Positions 24,316 through 34,243 of a DNA stretch of 64,000 nt are shown here, in pieces. A program made the translations under genes and the position numbers. The stretch comes from Tigriopus japonicus (lineage: Eukaryota; Arthropoda; Copepoda; Harpacticoida; Harpacticidae): positions 3,392,217 through 3,456,216 of the forward strand of contig CM021318.1 in the NCBI GenBank assembly GCA_010645155.1, written 5' to 3'. The notes beneath the pieces were generated by a model. That model was not told the DNA's origin and ran no database searches. It saw nothing but the letters and a program-made list of their open reading frames with translations. The first letter of the stretch is position 1, and the number at the start of each line of letters is the position of its first letter.

Positions 24316-24858
24316 CAGGGTTAGGCAGAATTAGTGAAACATTAGATTCAAGATCATGATGAAGGCCCTGGGTGTGAGCCACAATTTCAAATGAAAGGTT
24401 AAAAACCATAACAGGGTGCAGGAACATTGTCATGGAACCCTGGACAAGGTGGCAAAAAGAGGTTGAAGACTCCCACATTGGTCAAGACCACTTCCTTAAA
24501 GATTACATGAAATCCGGCTTGATCCATGAACAAGATGGCTAAAGACTAAAATTTGTCCCCATTACTTGTGGCTAGATCTTGAAAAGGCCAAGAAGGGTAA
24601 CAAGGACCATTTTTGGTTATAGTTGATGCAGCATGGGATGATAACCAAGAGGAGGAATAGGTGCGTGCAAGTTGTAACATTGATATCAAGACGTTCAGGG
24701 CGGTGGTTTAGCTCAGAGGGGTATATGACAAATAATATTCCATTATGTTATAGTATGTTATAAGCAAACCAAGTTCTTAGAACAATCCTTTCCTATTGAC
24801 CTTGTTGGTAAAGAGTTACTTCACAATATTCATGTTTCACTAATTCTGCCTAACCCTG
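24316..24858. mobile_element. Tc1/mariner-type MITE (543 bp)
   Basis: Perfect 27-bp terminal inverted repeats begin CAGGGTTAGGCAGAA at 24316 and end with the complement at 24858. Both are flanked by TA (24314-24315 and 24859-24860), the Tc1/mariner target site. The interior has no intact transposase; a minus-strand stretch with HPVMVF may be a trace of one. Confidence 0.85.
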
Positions 24859-25910
24859 TAAAACACATTCTGACCAAAGAGCTTCTGGTTTTGTGCAAAA
24901 TAAATCTGACAATCATCCGTCTCATATCCTGCCATTCAAAGACGATGATGGCAAGTACACTTCGTGTGAAACGAACATTTCGAAATACGAACAAACCGTT
25001 CTTCCCTCAAATGATTGGTACCAAATCGGCATTTCCGCATGCCACAAAACTCAACGTAAAGGTGAGAAAAAAGGTGGCAACGCTTATCAAAAAGTAAAGA
25101 CTGTCGGAAGGAGTGTGTCATAAGATGGAATTTCTATGGTCTCTTTATTTCATGTTTGTCAAACAGAATCGGCTTTGGGGAAGCGTGCAACACATTTGTA
25201 GTACAGCATAGTAGTCGTCTTTTTTATTCCATTCAATCACACTACGCAATCAAGTGTTGCCAGACAGACACCCTACACAAATACTCGCCTCACTAAAGAA
25301 CATGTCTAAAGATTGGCTCTTAGTTATTGAAGAATATCTTATCGGAGGTTTGTTACACACGAAGCCAGAAAAGTAGTGCAGACTACTAGACTACTGTACT
25401 ATTTTTTATGTAGATCCATAGAAGAGGGTCATCATGAAGTCTCATGAGAATCCTGAAAGGCTCTTCTGAAATATATTTAATAACAAAAAGCAAGGTGCTC
25501 AAATGACCTTTCACAGAGAGTGTGAGTCGCTAAGGTTTATGTAGGACTACTACCAGTTATGGATTTCAATTTTGCATTTGTGGGTGAATCAACAACATTG
25601 GGAACTCAATTAGAATCGTAGCAGTATTGATATTAATGATACTCATAGTAAACAAAGTAGAACTGATGCCCTGGTTGTGTGATGAAGACGATCAAGATGA
25701 TGGTGTTGGCCAATTCGGGGTTGGAGCACAAATCCAAATCAGAGGATGTTGCCTTCTGAAATTATCACATGGCCAAAGGAGCGATGGCAAATGAAGTGAA
25801 ATCGGGGTGGGTCTTGCGTAGGATTTCTGGCTCTTGTATTATTGTTTTGTATCGGTCTTCATTCAAAAAGGGGGTGAAAAAATGAACGTAGAAGAAGTTA
25901 CAGCTGGTGC

Positions 25911-25970
25911 TGTTGTTATATTAGTAGTTGTAATAGTAGTAGTAGATGTTGTAGTAGTAATAGTAGAAGG
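25911..25970 (+). repeat. GTA/GTT triplet microsatellite
   Basis: Imperfect tandem GTA, GTT and ATA triplets just downstream of the thioredoxin gene. An open frame across it is low-complexity valine and not considered a gene. Confidence 0.7.
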
Positions 25971-26018
25971 ACAAAATCTGGTCGTGCAAACTTTGGGCCC
26001 CGGCAATGCTGATTTGAT

Positions 26019-27276
26019 CTACTTGTGCTTATTGACCAGCTCCTTGAGCTTATCCGAATTGGCGCCCATCAGGTCCTCGATCTGGAATGAAACCATTGGA
26101 TAGACACAATTAAAGCGGCGAATACATCCGACCAAATTCTGCCAGGGGTGAATGAAGCAACTTCAATGAGACTTGATGGTGTTGTTGCTACTACTTCTTC
26201 TACTGATATTGTTATAACCACAATTGTCGACGAGGCACGCGTAACGATAAACCGGTTTCATCTCGATAACATTCACAAAGAATGTGTCCGATGAAGCAGG
26301 GATTCGAACTTTTCTTTGACAATTGTATTCCTTTTTGCAGCAAATCCAAATTATATCTGGGGTGAATGAGGTTCTGCGTATTGCGTCCGGATATAATTTG
26401 ATTCTGACAGATGGTTTCGTTCGAACGCAGAGCGAAATAATCGAAATGTTTTACCTATTTACCTTACTATAGCATTGCTTTTTGAAGAACATTAGAGGGA
26501 ACATCTTTAAAGATCTTGACCATCAACCAAACATTGGATCCAAAAACTGGTTGATCGAAAAAATCCAAGAAGTACAGAAAGAGGAAAAATACTTGTGTCA
26601 AGATATGCCAGTCACAATCATCAATATTAGAAAAAAAGGTGTACTGCTATTGCTGAAACTTTTACATCGTCAATGACGATAGCCCATGATTGGGCACGTC
26701 TTTTCTTGAAAATCTCCTTGACGCAAAAATGTTCAAGCCCGGATAGACATTATAGCTCGCATGATCATTCAGCTGGAATTCCCAAGTGCACTTGCTCACA
26801 TTCTCCAAATCGGAAATGCACCAACGTCCGTCTCGCTTCAACCACTCTTACTACATATGGCGTAACCAACTGCATTCCTGGCAGCCATTGCATCCTGAAT
26901 TTCAAAGTCTGGTCGGTCGCTATTCATTCACTAACTAACTAGCCTCTTCTTTATCTTTGAAGGTCGCCACGAGTATTCAGTGAATTAAAAACATAGCCTT
27001 TTTTATAATGCAGTCTCTGACCTGTTTCGAGTTTTTGATGAGGATGAATGTGGGCATGGCGGTGACGTTGTACTCGGCGGCGACTTCTTCGGCCTCGTCC
27101 ACATCGACCTTGAGAAACACCACATCGTCCATGCTGGCGGCCATCTCTTCAATTTGAGGGGCAATCATCTTGCAAGGACCACACCAGGTGGCATAGAAGT
27201 CGATTACCACCAACTTGTCACCGGCTTCGGTGAGTTGGGTTCGGAGCTCGTCCATGTCAGCGATTTGTTGCACCAT
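26019..27276 (-). CDS. Thioredoxin (105 residues)
   Basis: Two exons: 27276-27022 (85 codons, ending AAA CAG|gtcaga) and 26081-26019 (cattccag|ATC to TAG), joined at phase 0. The product has the canonical thioredoxin fold: VVIDFYATWCGPCKM with redox cysteines C32 and C35, cis-proline P75 in TAMPTF, and a C-terminal helix GANSDKLKELVNKHK. The length equals that of a typical cytosolic thioredoxin and there is no targeting extension, so the site is cytosol or nucleus. It reduces protein disulfides using electrons from thioredoxin reductase. The start codon context (ACAAAATGG) is good. TTTTCTCCAATAG ending at 27307 could be a 5' UTR acceptor 30 bases upstream of the ATG; alternatively TATAAAT just upstream could act as a core promoter. 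The intron is 940 bp. Confidence 0.95.
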
Positions 27277-27306
27277 TTTGTCGGTTAGTTTTGGGTTTTT
27301 GTAGTG

Positions 27307-28974
27307 CTATTGGAGAAAATTTATAGATATGAAGAAGGCCTGCCAGAGTGTGTGAGTGTATTAACACAAAGAGGGAGGTATGAACGGCGATTGTGTACAT
27401 AATTAATAGATCCAGAGACGTGCACTTTAAACCTGATGGTTGGATAGATGGAGGGGGAGTTTGGCAGGTCATTTGATACAATTTGGAGGGGGAATTGTTT
27501 TGACAAAGGTCATTCGATTTGGACATCATCGAGCCTACCATCCCTAGAATAATCCCTCGATGAAAGGAACAACCTTGAAGGCAGGGAAAAGTCCCGGGAA
27601 AGGCACGAAGAAGGCAGGGATAGGGTAATTCTGGGACAGGTATAAATCCGGAACATCGCACAATCCTTCTCCTGCAACCAACTTCATACACAGACTCCGT
27701 GTGTTCATGGCGGATTTGTACGTTCTCTAAGCTCGTCCAACTCTTGTACATGAACGAAAATACATGCCATCCTGAGCCCCTCGGATCTCATTGGATCACG
27801 AGATATCAAATCTATAATAACCAAGCAGAATCCATCCCGGTTTAGCCTGTTGAGCCAATCCAAGGCTCATTAAAGATTAACGCGGAAAGTCATCGATTTT
27901 CCCCTCCTAAGTCTTTGAATTGTGCGCACCGGATTGCGGTTGCCCGACAAGAAAGTCGTAAGGACAAGTTGAAATCCCTCTGTCCTTCATTCCCACCTCT
28001 GAATTGCACTTTTCGTCTGTCTAATGTTCGGAACCCTGCGTCTAACTCGCTAATCTCGTATCCGACTTCCAGCTAACACAAAACAGTGTCACCTTGCATT
28101 CCGATCCACCCCCGAAATTGCTTCAGAATCATCTTTTTTTCAACAGGACAACGCTTTCTAAATGAGGCCATTCAGCTCAACTACTCCAAGGTCGTTTGCC
28201 CATCCTTCTACATCTAGATCTCTCCTAAACCACGTGGTCAGTTGTTGAACCATCTTTTTATTACAAGCTTGGCCCTGCCCTAAATTATTGAGCCGGTTGA
28301 ATTTTGGGGGGGAGTACAACAACCTACCTGGAGAATTGTCTCTCACTCTCTCTCACTTAGAGCAACTTGAAGTTAGCTTGAATGCGTCCTTGTGACTGAA
28401 TCACAACTATTCAGACTCACTCACTCACTCACTCACTCATTCACTTAGTTTAAGGCCAAGGGTGACTTTGAGACAAACTGGAACGTCACCAAAGAGGACA
28501 AGAATCTTTAATTACGCGACAATCTATGAGCAACTATGTAGGAATGAGTGTGTGGACAATCAAGTTGGACTCAAACTTGAAAAGAGTTGAACTAATAGCC
28601 AAAGAGGTGGACGAATTGGGCAAGGGTTAGCTTGTAAAAATCTCAGGCAATATTTCTAAATGCAAAAGGCTTCACTTTTTGCCGAGATTGAGAATGAACT
28701 CACCCAGTCGTTGTCTTGCTTCTTTTCCTATATGGGCTCACTCACCACATTAACTGACTAAGTGTGCGTACTAGTTCTAGTAGTCCTCATACGATCGAGT
28801 CGTCCAACTCACTCACTCACTCACTCACTTACTCGATCTACAGCATGCCTGTCCATACAACGTTAAGCAGTCTTTCAACCGGACCGACCTGGGAGTTATC
28901 CTCTCTGTAAAGGAACACGAGGACCTCCTCCTGGGTCGTGAGAGTGTCGATTTGGCGCGGAGCGCTCCTAAAAG
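27307..28974. other. Intergenic, upstream of thioredoxin
   Basis: Contains the 5' flank of the thioredoxin gene and two ACTC microsatellites (28415-28446 and 28807-28833). A 164-codon minus-strand frame at 27257-27751 overlaps the thioredoxin start out of frame and looks fortuitous. Confidence 0.5.
28415..28446 (+). repeat. (ACTC)n microsatellite
   Basis: About seven ACTC units with one ATTC variant. A second ACTC run of about six units lies at 28807-28833. Confidence 0.8.
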
Positions 28975-29064
28975 CTAATCAAATGCAAAGAAGATGCCCC
29001 ATAGAGCCCAAACGGCCATGAAGAACCCGGTCCGTCCAAAACGCTCAGCTAGCGAGATGCCGCC
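28975..29064 (-). CDS. Probable last exon of a small membrane protein
   Basis: An excellent acceptor (CTTCTTTCTTTCTAG) precedes a 30-codon frame ending in TAG at 28975-28977. The peptide starts GGISLAERFGRTG and continues as a hydrophobic helix FFMAVWALWGIFFAF ending in Asp, as in a C-terminal transmembrane segment of a small membrane protein. The frame has a stop just before the acceptor, so it must be spliced. Phase in is 0. I could not place the upstream exon or the family. A distant similarity to the C-terminus of RAB5IF-like proteins came to mind but is not convincing. Confidence 0.4.
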   Translation of the reverse strand, partial: GGISLAERFGRTGFFMAVWALWGIFFAFD

Positions 29065-29836
29065 CTAGAAAGAAAGAAGCTCTGTGACGGGGATCGGATC
29101 AAAAGAGGATGCGCCGCTTGAGTTTGCCTGGCGAGAAGCTTTCTGGAAAGAGGAAAACCTGCTTGATACTGGAAATGTTTGGATCCATAGATGGGCAACT
29201 AGGTTCAAGGATGGACCGACCATCCGTATAAATTACTAATCTTGTGAAATGACAATCATTTAGGTCTGCCGCAATTAAGGGGTGAATGACGTGACCTTTT
29301 GAGATAAATGTATGACTGGATACATATTCAAGAGAGTTCTAGACGCTGCATGGTTGAATTAAGTGATGTTTTAATGTTTGATAACAAGTCAGAGAGTTGA
29401 CTGATAAGAACCAACAACTTTAGGAAAAAATTGGACTTTGCTCTCTCAACAACACGGATGAATGAAACACACTAAAATGTGCAAAGACAAATAGCAGTAT
29501 CTGTTCCATTATTTAGGCCTCATTGCAGTTTACGTGTTCCATAGCTTAAGCCTCGTATAGAAGCTTTCCTTCGTGCCAAGAACGCGCTCCCTACCCTCTA
29601 AAAATACGGAAGGTCGTCAACAGACCCTTTTTTAAGTGGCACATTTCGAGTAGTTTCGTTGCAACCTCTGTTCCACAAAAACATACACTGCAACGCTATC
29701 CTATCGAAACAAAAACCTGTGCAGTGCATACCGGTTGTAGCTGATCTCAAGCAGACATTCAACAGTTTACGTAAATATTAACAAAAGTAGTGTTGAAGGA
29801 TTTGTGTAACTTGTTGTGAAGTCATTTTATAAGAAA

Positions 29837-32800
29837 ATGGGTGGATCACAAAGTGTGACAGAATTAGCCAAAGAACAATCGGTGCATGTGGTGGTTATTG
29901 GAGGTGGCTATGGAGGGACTGCATGTGCATTAGCCTTGAAAAAACATGGCATTCCATTCACTTTGATCGAACCTAAAGAATATTTTCATCACAATGTAGG
30001 TGCTTTGAGAGCAGCTGTTGATAAAGGTGAGTTATTTGGAAATCTATCAATATGTTTGTCTATCACTCAGACTTCTTTGTCCTGTTTTTTAATTCATGAA
30101 ATTCACAAAAGTCTCCCCAAATCAAATGAATGGCTTAAGTAATTAAGTTCAACTTAAAAAAATGTGAACATGTTTATTTCTGGGCAGTCATTTTCACTTG
30201 CTTCTATATTATTTATTTTGCTGTCAAACCTACACTAAAGGGCACACAATATTAATATAAGAAAAGGGCAAAAAATAAATTTCGATAGGGATAATGGACA
30301 ATATTCTTTTGACCAATTTAGATTTATCTCAAAGGTTGCAAATCAAAGCAATGCTCATGTTCAAAGATTGTTTTTGAAATATGAGTGGAATGAAGTTCCG
30401 GTTTCTATTTGGCCATTCTTTGATTGCCAAGCAAATCAACATTTTCAATGAACATTGTTTGAACAACGCACCTGAAATTGTTTGATTAAACCTTTTGTAA
30501 CAAATCAAACAAATATACATATCTGAATAGGCAAAAAACTCTTCAACGAAAGAACAAAACTGTCCTAACCATCTCAGTTTCACCTAAAGTATGTCATGGT
30601 TGTGGGTCATAAAGTGACCTAACCACACGACATTCCTAATCCATCATCATCATCATTGTGTTTTATGGCTGGCATGAAAAAAGGCCTTTGCTTATTGAGA
30701 CACACCCATGGCCAAACACTGAGGTATTTCCTTTAAATCCAACAGGTAATAATTGTGCTTTCTTTTGCTTACATGAACATATTTGATGAGGCTTAAACCA
30801 TTGAGAATTTCGAGGAACAGAGGGATCGTTCAGGGCGTTGCGTGAGCCGCTTTAAAAAAAACCTAAAGAAGCTCATGAGAAAGAAGCGTCATTTTGGTCG
30901 AGTTGTTGGTCTTTTTGAAGCTTCAAATGTTTGCCGTTGTACCCAGAAAGTTAAAGTTATGATGAAATTTGGTTATGCAATCAGTTGAAGTAAATCATGC
31001 CAATAACAATCAATTCAGTTATCATATTACATAGTAAGCAGTGCTCAAGCTTTGCTTTGATATTTTTTGGGTCAGAGGCTCATCCTATTGGCTGCATTTA
31101 TCTCTCTTGTGCTTTTTGGCTTCTTTGGATTTTTTGAAGCTTCACGTTAGAGCCACATTGCGCTACGGTCAAGTTGACGCTTCTTTCCCATGAGCTTCTT
31201 GAGAAAACCGGAATGCGTTGTTACTACGTCGGGTATCCAGACTGTAGGTAGACTAAGCCTGTAATTCGTTAAATGCTTCATTTTCGGATTGCTGTCAAAA
31301 ATTGGAATAAACTCTTGTGAGCAGATGTTATTTCACAAATTTTTTGTCAGACAAACTTGTTCGAAGCCATGATTTAATTTAGACAAGGTATGTTGGATGA
31401 CCCTTGCACGTTAAAAAAATGGACGTCAAGAGCGATAAGCTAATCAAAATCCAATATTTTGTAAGGTAAAAATGTCGCTCATACTTATATTTCTATGTTT
31501 GGTGAACATTTGAGCAGAAAAAAATTGATAAATTTCTATTTGAGACAGCTTAGCCGTGAAAGATTCGTCAATTTTTTTATGGTGCTCGCTCTTGACACTT
31601 ATGTTCTCTGAAACGGGGGTCAACCAACATACCTTCTCTTATTAAATCATAGCTTCGACCAAGTTTGTCAAAGAACAATAACATCTGCTCACAAGAGATA
31701 AATCTTCAAGTCGATTTTTTTCATAAATCCAAAAATCGTGCATATAAACGAGTTACAAGCCCAGTCTAACTCTAGTCTGGATATCCCTCGTATTAGAATC
31801 TAGACGTTTCTCCAAAAGATCTCGACCTTATTTTTGAAGGCTATCGAGAAAAAGAAGACTTTGCTGAATTTCATGAATAGAATCCTTACCTTGCCTAACG
31901 GTTGTTGAAAAACGTTGCATTTAATGACCACATGATGAGCAAGCTGTCAATGACAAGACAATTTGATGGCTTGATCTGAATCCGAAAGACGGAAATGAAT
32001 ATCAGATCCCTTTTAAAAGCCGTTTTCATGCACAATAAGAAAAAGATGACGAAAGAGCAATTAATTTGGACTCAAATTTCCAGTTTAGTAGTATGGTCTA
32101 GGAAATTACAAATCTAAGATGGTAAGAAATTTTAAAGCTCAAAATACGACGATAGCACTGACGCATTATCTATAGCCTTCATCACATGAAATAAGCACAA
32201 AAAATAAGCTGCACTGCGTTAGTGCGTGTCAAATTATTCTTATGCACTGCAACTACTGAGAAACTATATTAATTGTGCAAAGTTCAGTCTTCTTCAAAAT
32301 ATGTGAAACAAACCTTAGCTGACATTTTATTTTTTTAAATTCCAGATTTCATAGCCAGGACGGCTATTCCGTTAAAAGATACATTTCAAGAACATTTTGT
32401 CCAAGAAAAAGTGACCGACATCAATTTTGAAGCCCGCACACTGAATCTTGAAAGTGGAAGAGCGATCGAGTTCTCTCATTTAGTGATTGCCACGGGAAGT
32501 TCTGGACCCTTCCCGGGAAGAACCGAGACTCGAACCATTCAAGACTTGATTGATGCCTATGAAACCATTGGAAAAGAGGTTCATTCTCCTTCTTCTTATT
32601 GCTCTAAACTTAAAACACTTTGCAAGCTTTGAAACCTGATTTCAGATCGAAAAAGCTGAATCTGTGGTACTCATTGGAGGTGGTGCCGTAGGCGTGGAAT
32701 TGGCTGGCGAGATTCGATCCAAGTACAGCTTCAAAAAGATTACTCTCATCCATTCGGGTGATCTGCTTTTCAATTCAGCTAAAGGTTCCGCCATGGATGA

Positions 32801-33987
32801 TCGGACGAGAGATGCAGCCTTATCCATGCTAAAGGCCATGGATGTGGATGTAGTTCTAGGCGAGAGGGTCAGCAACTTGGAAGGCTTGACTTTATACCGA
32901 AATATGTCTCAATCCGTTAAAACTGACCAAGTAAGCGAGATTTCAGTTGAAGTGCTGCGACTTTCAAAATCTGGACGATGAAGCTAATTATGGGAATTCG
33001 AATTGTTTTCAAAAACTGATCAATTGCGTCCTTCTTCAAACCAACAATGCATTGTGTTGATTAGACCAATTGTTTTAGTGTTTTCAGATCAATCGATTTT
33101 CGGAGTAAAAAGCTATGCCTTCTCAAAGCTGTATACTGAAAAGAGTAAAAAATGAATGAGCTTGCCCTGTTGTGGTAAACTAAAAATTACGAATAGAGAG
33201 CAATGCTGTATTATGAAGTTAGCTTTGTTATAGCAGAACTTATGAATCCAAGGGTTCATTGAGTTGAAATTGAAATGTAGATTTTTCACAAAATAGACAG
33301 TAACACACGTAAAGAAAAACCTGCTTCGTTAATCTCCTTTTTTTAGGATCTGTGTCCATCTTTCAAGGGGTCCATGGGATAAAACCATACCGATATTAAT
33401 AATGCTATTTCTTTTAGGGCAAAGTTGTGAATGCAGATTTAATCTTGAGCTGCACTGGATTAAAGGCGGATTTGTCGTTGAAGCCCAACTTCCGTAAGTG
33501 TGTCCTGAAATCAGGTGTGATCGACCATATACTAAAACCATTTTTTGTCCTTTCTAGCTGAAGGAACAATGGACGATGAGAATCGATTAAAAGTGAACGA
33601 GAAAACGATGGAGGTTGAAGGCTTGAGCAATGTGTTCGCTATTGGCGATTGTGCCAATGTGCCTCAGGAGAAAATGGCCGCTCATGCTGGAGATCACGGC
33701 GAATTGGTGGTCAAGAATTTAATCGCAAGTTTGAAAGGCGACTCACTTTCTGAATATAAGCCTAGTGAGTGTCCGTTTTCCGGGTTTTTAACAAACATTC
33801 AGCCAGATTTTTATGTGAACGTTCTTTTCTAGGATTTGAAGGCATGTTTGTGACGGTGGGACCAGGTGGAGGAGTGGCCTTGTTCAATGGCTGGCACATC
33901 CCTTCGTTTCTCGTGGGATTGGCCAAGAGCAAGGATTTGTTTACCAAGAAGTATTGGAGCATGTTTGGCCAAAAAGAGCCGGTTTAA
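29837..33987 (+). CDS. AIFM2: Ferroptosis suppressor protein 1 / AIFM2, NAD(P)H-quinone oxidoreductase
   Basis: Six exons: 29837-30026, 32346-32578, 32646-32930, 33418-33493, 33558-33764 and 33833-33987, all with GT-AG borders and consistent phases, giving 381 residues (human about 373). The N-terminus MGGSQS is an N-myristoylation signal like that of vertebrate FSP1, which anchors the enzyme to plasma membrane and lipid droplets. Other landmarks are the FAD-binding VVVIGGGYGG (residues 18-27), the ATG-type motif LVIATGSSGP, the NAD(P)H-binding VVLIGGGAVGVELAGEI, the second FAD motif NVFAIGDCANV and a terminal LAKSKDLF. FSP1 reduces ubiquinone and vitamin K to trap lipid radicals. The ATG at 29837 is the first in frame with a good Kozak context. 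Intron 1 (2.3 kb) is packed with foldback repeats. The gene converges on RPB1, with 256 bases between the stop codons. Confidence 0.93.
30835..31215. repeat. Inverted-repeat element in AIFM2 intron 1
   Basis: AAGAAGCTCATGAGAAAGAAGCGTC near 30866 with TTTTTGAAGCTTCA following is matched in reverse complement near 31138-31196 (TTTTTTGAAGCTTCAC ... GACGCTTCTTTCCCATGAGC). A related single copy lies at 10245-10355. Confidence 0.55.
31222..31795. mobile_element. Foldback element in AIFM2 intron 1 (about 574 bp)
   Basis: Two arms of about 215 bp (31222-31440 and 31582-31795) are imperfect reverse complements. Examples are GGTATCCAGACT against AGTCTGGATATCC, GAGCAGATGTTATT against AATAACATCTGCTC, and GTCAAGAGCG against CGCTCTTGAC. 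No coding capacity. Ends are near TACTACG and CGTATTA. Confidence 0.75.
32990..33290. mobile_element. Degraded copy of the foldback/MITE family in AIFM2 intron 3
   Basis: Segments match the element at 8036-8479 in order: ATCAATTGCGTCCTTCTTC, GGAGTAAAAAGCTATGCCTTC, AATGAATGAGCTTGCCC and TTGAGTTGAAATTGAAAT. It lies wholly inside the intron and does not disturb splice sites. Confidence 0.55.
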
Positions 33988-34224
33988 GATGCGAATGACC
34001 ATTATTACAACAATCAAATACTCTTTTTCTTATCCAAAAACTTGACTCACTTGAGTTTCGCAATAATTTATTTCACAAAGGTTCTGAAGGATTGAGAAAA
34101 TATTTTATCAGCGGATGGATGATCTGTACAGAGGTGGCCATCCACATTCATACATGAAGCTACTACACATCTCATGACGATGTTTCGCCATCACGGATAT
34201 TGGGTGTGAATTCAAAAGCCATGC

Positions 34225-34230
34225 TTTATT
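34225..34230 (-). promoter_or_regulatory. Polyadenylation signal of RPB1
   Basis: AATAAA on the minus strand 13 bases past the RPB1 stop codon. A second AATAAA at 34067-34072 lies closer to the AIFM2 3' end. Confidence 0.5.
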
Positions 34231-34243
34231 CATGTTTTTTTGC

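Larger units (their letters stand above)
20875..26018. other. Gene-poor region with transposons
   Basis: No protein-coding gene recognised. It contains a hAT-type element (21901-22444), a hAT-like terminal sequence (22522-22536), a mariner-type MITE (24316-24858) and a GTA/GTT triplet microsatellite (25911-25970). TACAGGGTGCGGCACC at 21138 may be a solo mariner-type end. Confidence 0.5.

Noticed and set aside
24708..24738. tRNA-like A box (TTTAGCTCAGAGG)
   Set aside because: No B box or cloverleaf follows, and it lies inside the mariner-type MITE.
27257..27751. 164-codon minus-strand ORF upstream of thioredoxin
   Set aside because: Overlaps the thioredoxin start in another frame and covers its 5' flank; no domain.
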